From assembly GCA_023253905.1 (NCBI GenBank), contig JALREG010000012.1, positions 1-7,883 of the forward strand: 7,883 nucleotides of DNA. The letters run 5' to 3'. Origin of the DNA: Burkholderiaceae bacterium. GTDB lineage: Bacteria; Pseudomonadota; Gammaproteobacteria; Burkholderiales; Burkholderiaceae. Numbering within the stretch: position 1 is the first letter of the stretch; the number at the start of each line of letters is the position of its first letter. Below the pieces are notes generated by a model. It saw only the letters and a program-made list of their open reading frames with translations. It searched no databases and was not told the origin of the DNA. A program made the position numbers and the translations under genes. Shown one piece after another: positions 5,332-7,883 of the stretch.

Positions 5332-7125
5332 TTACTCGAACTGGGCCTGAGCAGTGGCGCTGGCAGAGCCGATCTGAGCCATGTGTTCGCGGTATGTGTC
5401 GGCGAGTGGTGTGAACCGCAGACGCTCGCTCATGGAGAGCTTGCGACCTTCGGGCAACACAGCGCGCATGGGGTCGACGTGACGGCCACCCACGCGGAAT
5501 TCGTAGTGCAGGTGAGGCCCCGTGGTCCAGCCTGTCATGCCCACGGTGCCGATCACCTGTCCCTGGGTGACGCGGGCGCCCTTGGTGACACCGTCGCCAA
5601 AGGCATTGAGGTGGGCGTAGAGCGTTGTGATTTTGCCTGGGTGCGACACGATGACGGTGCGCCCGTAGCCGCCGTTGTAGCCGGCGAAATCAACGATACC
5701 ATCGGCAACGCTCCGGACCCGGGTACCCACCGGTGCGGCAAAATCGGTGCCGGTGTGAGCCCGAACATCGCCGAAGAGCGGATGAAGACGCGAGCCGCTG
5801 AAACCTGAGGTGATTCGTGTGTACTGGATAGGTTCGCGCAGGAATGACCGAACCAGACTCTGCCCTGAGAAATTGTAGTAGGCGGCCCGACCGTCGTCGT
5901 GCTCAAACCAGACCGCCTCATGGCGGATGTTGCCGCTTTCGAGTTCTATCGCCAATACCCGGCCTGGTACCGGCAGGTCGAGGCTGTCGGCTTCGCGCAG
6001 GGTTTCGTAGACCACGCGAAGGCGCGCACCGCGGCGCAGGTCTTTACGCAGGTCGATGCTGTTGCTGAGAATGTCGGCGGCGCGCGTAGCGACGGAGTCG
6101 GGGATACCGGCTGCATCGGTGGCGGCAAAGAGCGTAGTGCGGATCTCGGCAGCTCGGGCTTCGATGCCGCGGTCGACCTCGACGGCCTGCTCGGTGGCAA
6201 TGAGACGCCCGCCCTCGCGAACAATGGTGACCCGCATGGGCGGGCGACCGTCTATTTCGATGTTGCCGTGTCGGTACTGGAGGCGGTGCACCACACCGAC
6301 ATCATCGATTTCCGCGGTGACCGTGCGCCCGGGCTGGAGTTGCAGCAGGCGCTTGCCGATGCGGTCTGAGCCGATGAACTTGGCGAGATCGGGGTCGTTT
6401 GCTCCGAGTCGCGTCAGCAGGCTGGAGACTGTTTCACCACGGTTAACCACCTCAGACTGACTGACCCGGGGCAGAGGAAGCGCCGGGTCATCGGCCACGG
6501 TGGCAGGCGCAGAAAGGGATACCTGCTCAACGACCAGCCTGATGGATGGAGGCTCAAAGTCGGTGGCTGGCGCAATGGCTACCGCAGTGACGGCACCCAA
6601 CCCCAGAACCGTACCCATGGCGAGCGCGAAGCGTCGCAGCGTGAGTCGGGGCAAGGTCGGGACGTCGTCTTCAGTATCGTCGTCGGGCTGGCCCGCCGAT
6701 AGAGTGAGATCGGATGAACCCGCCCCGCGGAAGAAAACATTTTGCTGGGCTGTGGCGATGTCCAGCGCAGAGATCACCGCCTCTGAGGTGAGCGTCGCCT
6801 CGAGCGCAACCTCGGCCGGGCCGGGCGCGATCGAAAAATCGCAAACGAAAACCCCATCAGGCTCAGTTGCCCGGCTCGCGTCGTGGGTCTGTAACAGGTC
6901 GATGGCGGGATCGGGCAGAGACAGTATGAGGTCGTCAGCCATTGCGGCCACGCCAGCGAGGCACAGACACTCGGCCCGGTGCAAATCTGCTGCGAGTTGC
7001 GCCTGGGACCCGCAGGCCGCCAGCGCCGATTCCATCGCATCAAAGACGTCAAGCCATGGCGGTACGGCGTGCGTCCCGGTGGGCAGCACTGTCAAAGCGT
7101 CAGCGGAAATTGGCGCAATCGACAT
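5332..7125 (-). CDS. Membrane-anchored M23 (LytM/MepM-like) peptidoglycan endopeptidase with long N-terminal extension
   Basis: A 597-residue zinc metallopeptidase that should cleave peptide crosslinks of murein in the periplasm. In order: residues 1-158 are a cytoplasmic extension I do not recognise, with an acidic DDDTEDD run at 148-154. Basic RLTLRR (160-165) precedes one membrane segment (about 166-186), giving an N-in, C-out anchor. Residues 222-251 resemble the OapA/LysM-like segment of MepM relatives. Residues 280-435 form the usual linker domain, and the M23 domain follows at about 437-555. The zinc and catalytic residues are complete: H457 and D461 in HTGTD, H505 in YAHL, H538 and H540 in GPHLHYEF. 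Relatives are typically about 440-480 residues. A TTG at 6654 (residue 158) would give about 440, but neither it nor ATG 7125 has a strong binding site. Codon-position GC over the first 70 codons (about 70, 51, 69 percent) favours the long form. Probably cotranscribed with anmK; divergent from tyrS. Confidence 0.9.
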   Translation of the reverse strand: MSIAPISADALTVLPTGTHAVPPWLDVFDAMESALAACGSQAQLAADLHRAECLCLAGVAAMADDLILSLPDPAIDLLQTHDASRATEPDGVFVCDFSIAPGPAEVALEATLTSEAVISALDIATAQQNVFFRGAGSSDLTLSAGQPDDDTEDDVPTLPRLTLRRFALAMGTVLGLGAVTAVAIAPATDFEPPSIRLVVEQVSLSAPATVADDPALPLPRVSQSEVVNRGETVSSLLTRLGANDPDLAKFIGSDRIGKRLLQLQPGRTVTAEIDDVGVVHRLQYRHGNIEIDGRPPMRVTIVREGGRLIATEQAVEVDRGIEARAAEIRTTLFAATDAAGIPDSVATRAADILSNSIDLRKDLRRGARLRVVYETLREADSLDLPVPGRVLAIELESGNIRHEAVWFEHDDGRAAYYNFSGQSLVRSFLREPIQYTRITSGFSGSRLHPLFGDVRAHTGTDFAAPVGTRVRSVADGIVDFAGYNGGYGRTVIVSHPGKITTLYAHLNAFGDGVTKGARVTQGQVIGTVGMTGWTTGPHLHYEFRVGGRHVDPMRAVLPEGRKLSMSERLRFTPLADTYREHMAQIGSASATAQAQFE

Positions 7126-7357
7126 GGGCTAAAACTTACCGAACCAAAACAATGCTGTTGGAAGATCGCTTGCCCGGCCTTCCCTGTAGAGCGGGATTCG
7201 GCGGGTACAAACACTCGGATAAACTTGCGGGCTACCTGCGCAATTCGCGGGGAAAAAGATCCCTCGGGATTGCTGTCCCGGCAAACTAGAGGGCGAAGCT
7301 TACCGGAAAACTCTGGTTTTCGTGAAATTCTCACTCGATCATCGTTCCAGGACTCTC
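7126..7357. promoter_or_regulatory. Divergent intergenic region between M23 peptidase and tyrS
   Basis: This 232-base spacer must hold the promoters for both divergent genes, but I find no strong -35/-10 pair. TAAACT at 7220-7225 is the best rightward -10, with a poor -35. On the tyrS side are two mutually exclusive small hairpins sharing GGGA (ATCCC 7259-7263 with GGGAT 7266-7270, or CGGGA 7265-7269 with TCCCG 7276-7280) and a third, GAAAAC (7306-7311) with GTTTTC (7316-7321) around a 4-base loop. They would sit in the tyrS leader. Confidence 0.35.
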
Positions 7358-7883
7358 ATGAATCGATCTGAAGGCGCGCCCAGACCCGTAGCCGCCCCTC
7401 TCGCCGAGCCCGCAGTGGCCAGCGACCGCGTTCGCGAAGCGCTGGCGGTTTCGCTTCGCGGTTGCGAGGAACTTCTGGTCGAGGCCGAGTGGCGTGCCAA
7501 GCTCGCGAAAAGCGAGTCAACCGGCCAGCCGTTGCGGATCAAGCTGGGTCTCGACCCTACGGCGCCCGATCTGCATCTGGGCCACACGGTGGTCCTGAAC
7601 AAGATGCGGCAGTTGCAGGATCTTGGCCACACCGTCATTTTCCTGATCGGCGACATGACCGGTCTAATCGGCGACCCCACCGGCCGCAACCTAACGCGCC
7701 CCGCCATGACGCGCGCCGATATCGAACGCAACGCCGAAACCTACAAGACGCAGGTCTTTAAGATTCTCGATCCAGAGAAAACTGTCGTCGACTTCAACTC
7801 GAAATGGCTCGAGCCGATGAAGTTCGAGGACATGATCCGCCTCTGCTCGCGCTATACGGTCGCTCGCATTCTGGAACGCGACG
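7358..7883 (+). CDS. tyrS: Tyrosyl-tRNA synthetase (3'-truncated by window edge)
   Basis: The first 175 residues of a class I aminoacyl-tRNA synthetase that activates tyrosine and charges tRNA-Tyr; the full protein is normally about 400. The class I HIGH signature appears as HLGH (residues 73-76) in [20 protein letters not shown], followed by [17 protein letters not shown] (95-111). This is the TyrZ-like form with HLGH rather than the short-form motif. The KMSKS loop and the RNA-binding C-terminus lie beyond the window. ATG 7358 has AGGA at 7349-7352, five bases away. An in-frame GTG at 7322 is possible but lacks that support. The first 20 residues or so look like a non-conserved N-terminal tail. 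Codons 26-35 contain a perfect 9-bp inverted repeat (7433-7441 with 7452-7460). Divergently transcribed from the M23 peptidase gene. Confidence 0.96.
   Translation, partial: MNRSEGAPRPVAAPLAEPAVASDRVREALAVSLRGCEELLVEAEWRAKLAKSESTGQPLRIKLGLDPTAPDLHLGHTVVLNKMRQLQDLGHTVIFLIGDMTGLIGDPTGRNLTRPAMTRADIERNAETYKTQVFKILDPEKTVVDFNSKWLEPMKFEDMIRLCSRYTVARILERD

Noticed and set aside
6500..7132. 210-codon plus-strand frame opposite the M23 N-terminal extension
   Set aside because: In that frame the lowest GC falls at codon position 1 and the translation is Ser/Ala-rich low-complexity. The minus-strand frame shows the normal coding pattern and joins a real domain.

Overview
The window looks like a chromosomal core-gene segment from a GC-rich betaproteobacterium. 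The protein sequences are of that type, for example the YYYGTGRRK start of S9, the HLGH-type TyrRS and the A-type ErpA. The order coq7 - osmC-like - rplM - rpsI - argC - erpA - anmK - M23 peptidase - tyrS is, from memory, a familiar housekeeping neighbourhood in Rhodocyclales, Burkholderiales and relatives. I cannot assign a genus. There is no sign of mobile elements, CRISPR, rRNA or tRNA.

Layout. At 1-521 is the 3' part of coq7 (ubiquinone hydroxylase), whose start lies outside the window. Facing it on the minus strand is a YhfA-type OsmC protein (552-974). A non-coding stretch of about 757 bases follows (975-1731). It holds a near-perfect FNR/ANR box, a probable small RNA ending in a strong intrinsic terminator, a sigma70-type promoter and a long leader with a 14-base tandem repeat. 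Next comes the ribosomal protein operon rplM-rpsI (1732-2555), closed by a second strong terminator. argC (2686-3741) and erpA (3777-4127) follow on the plus strand. anmK and a large membrane-anchored M23 endopeptidase form a minus-strand pair (transcribed 7125 to 4139) that converges on erpA. The divergent tyrS begins at 7358 and runs off the right edge.

How the genes work together. Most are unrelated housekeeping functions: oxygen-dependent quinone synthesis, thiol peroxide defence, translation, arginine synthesis and Fe-S delivery. The M23-anmK pair has a plausible common theme. The peptidase cuts peptidoglycan crosslinks, and AnmK returns the released anhydro-MurNAc to metabolism.

Most interesting content. 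The region between osmC and rplM appears to encode an unannotated, FNR-associated small RNA. It would have three consecutive hairpins, two CUCCUCC (anti-Shine-Dalgarno) motifs, one of them displayed in an 11-base loop, and a U-rich terminator tail. The second point of interest is a cytoplasmic extension of about 160 residues in front of the membrane anchor of the M23 peptidase. I recognise no domain in it, but its codon-position GC pattern looks like coding sequence.
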